The notes below the pieces were generated by a model. The model saw nothing but the letters and a program-made list of their open reading frames with translations, searched no databases and had not been told where the DNA came from. Shown piece after piece: positions 5,535 to 6,094 of a stretch of 6,094 nt of DNA. Position 1 is the first letter of the stretch. Each line of letters begins with the position of its first letter. This DNA is from Prevotella sp. UBA6387 (GTDB lineage: Bacteria > Bacteroidota > Bacteroidia > Bacteroidales > Bacteroidaceae), in NCBI GenBank assembly GCA_002437565.1, contig DJQL01000077.1, positions 1 to 6,094 on the forward strand, written 5' to 3'. Position numbers and translations under genes: made by a program.

Positions 5535-6094
5535 ATGCAAGAGAAGATACAAATAAAAAACCTCAGCGAACACGACTATGAGCAATGCCTGAAGTGCAGC
5601 ATCTGCACAGCGTATTGCCCCGTGTCTACCGTGGAGCCGGAATACCCTGGCCCTAAGCACGCCGGTCCCGACTTGCTGCGCTACCGCCTGAAAGACCCCG
5701 ACTTCTTCAACGAGACATTGAAGCTATGCCTCAACTGCAAGAGGTGTGAAGTGGCATGCCCACACGGGGTGAAGATTGCCGACATCATACAGGCCGCTCG
5801 AATCGAGTTCAGTACCCACGCGCCGAGCCTGCGCGACAAGATGCTCGCCAACACCGACTTCGTTGGCTCGATGGCAACGCTCGTGGCTCCATTGACCAAC
5901 TTCTTCCTCGGACTGAAGCCCGCCAAGGTCGTCCTCGACAAGGTGATGAAGATTGACAAGCACCGCCAGTTCCCGGCATACGCGGGAAAGAAGTTTGAGA
6001 CGTGGTTCCACCAGGAGGCGGAGCTTAAGCAGCAAGAGTACAAGCGTTTCGTGAGCTATTTCCACGGCTGCTACGTCAACTACAACTTCCCACA
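5535..6094 (+). CDS. glpC: Anaerobic glycerol-3-phosphate dehydrogenase, subunit C (5' part; cut by window end)
   Basis: Iron-sulfur subunit that ties the GlpAB dimer to the membrane and passes electrons to menaquinone. The first 186 codons are present, just under half of the roughly 400 expected; the frame is open to the window edge. Two ferredoxin-type motifs are complete: C-x2-C-x2-C-x3-C-P at 18-29 (CLKCSICTAYCP) and again at 65-76 (CLNCKRCEVACP), each binding a 4Fe-4S cluster. The start of the first cysteine-rich CCG domain, YFHGCYVNYNFP with Cys179, lies at the edge; such domains also occur in heterodisulfide reductase and succinate dehydrogenase-like subunits. The ATG at 5535 is the first start after the glpB stop, with a 25-base spacer that is A/T-rich and lacks a clear Shine-Dalgarno. 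Order and spacing match the conserved glpABC operon. No frame disruption is visible. Confidence 0.96.
   Translation, partial: MQEKIQIKNLSEHDYEQCLKCSICTAYCPVSTVEPEYPGPKHAGPDLLRYRLKDPDFFNETLKLCLNCKRCEVACPHGVKIADIIQAARIEFSTHAPSLRDKMLANTDFVGSMATLVAPLTNFFLGLKPAKVVLDKVMKIDKHRQFPAYAGKKFETWFHQEAELKQQEYKRFVSYFHGCYVNYNFP

Noticed and set aside
5681..6043. Minus-strand frames of 113-120 codons opposite glpC
   Set aside because: The plus strand encodes GlpC with two intact 4Fe-4S motifs; the opposite frames are shadows.

Overview
The window looks like chromosomal DNA from an anaerobic or fermentative member of the Bacteroidota, most likely a Prevotella-type Bacteroidales. Two things suggest this. Both visible intergenic promoters carry the TAnnTTTG -7 element typical of Bacteroidota, and no gene is preceded by a strong Shine-Dalgarno sequence. 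The genes are GC-rich at third codon positions, while the long intergenic region is AT-rich. Genus assignment is inference only.

Layout: positions 1-390 are a disordered stretch. It holds the first 38 codons of an XRE/Cro-type helix-turn-helix regulator (32-148) that stops inside its DNA-binding domain. About 120 bases with a small hairpin and an imperfect tandem repeat follow. A GC-rich tail then reads like the 3' end of a lost gene (about 273-386) and stops 4 bases short of the convergent ATPase gene. Positions 391-2349 (minus strand) encode a complete P1B-type heavy-metal ATPase with the CPC / TM7-Lys / TM8-DxG combination of Zn2+/Cd2+/Pb2+ exporters, without an N-terminal metal-binding domain. 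Positions 2350-2641 are the divergent control region, with one promoter for each direction and several inverted repeats. Positions 2642-6094 (plus strand) are glpA, glpB and the first 186 codons of glpC.

The glp genes encode the three-subunit anaerobic glycerol-3-phosphate dehydrogenase. GlpA (FAD, BFD-type [2Fe-2S] domain) and GlpB (flavin) form the catalytic dimer that oxidises sn-glycerol-3-phosphate to dihydroxyacetone phosphate. GlpC (two 4Fe-4S clusters plus CCG domains) passes the electrons to the membrane menaquinone pool. Spacings of 6 and 25 bases indicate one operon. It is transcribed divergently from the metal exporter; nothing seen links the two functions.

I see no previously undescribed multi-gene system here. 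The most useful unexplained signals are a perfect 19-bp inverted repeat abutting the glpA -7 element, a cluster of GCAAC half-sites over the -33 region of the metal ATPase promoter, and the gene-fragment junction at the left end.
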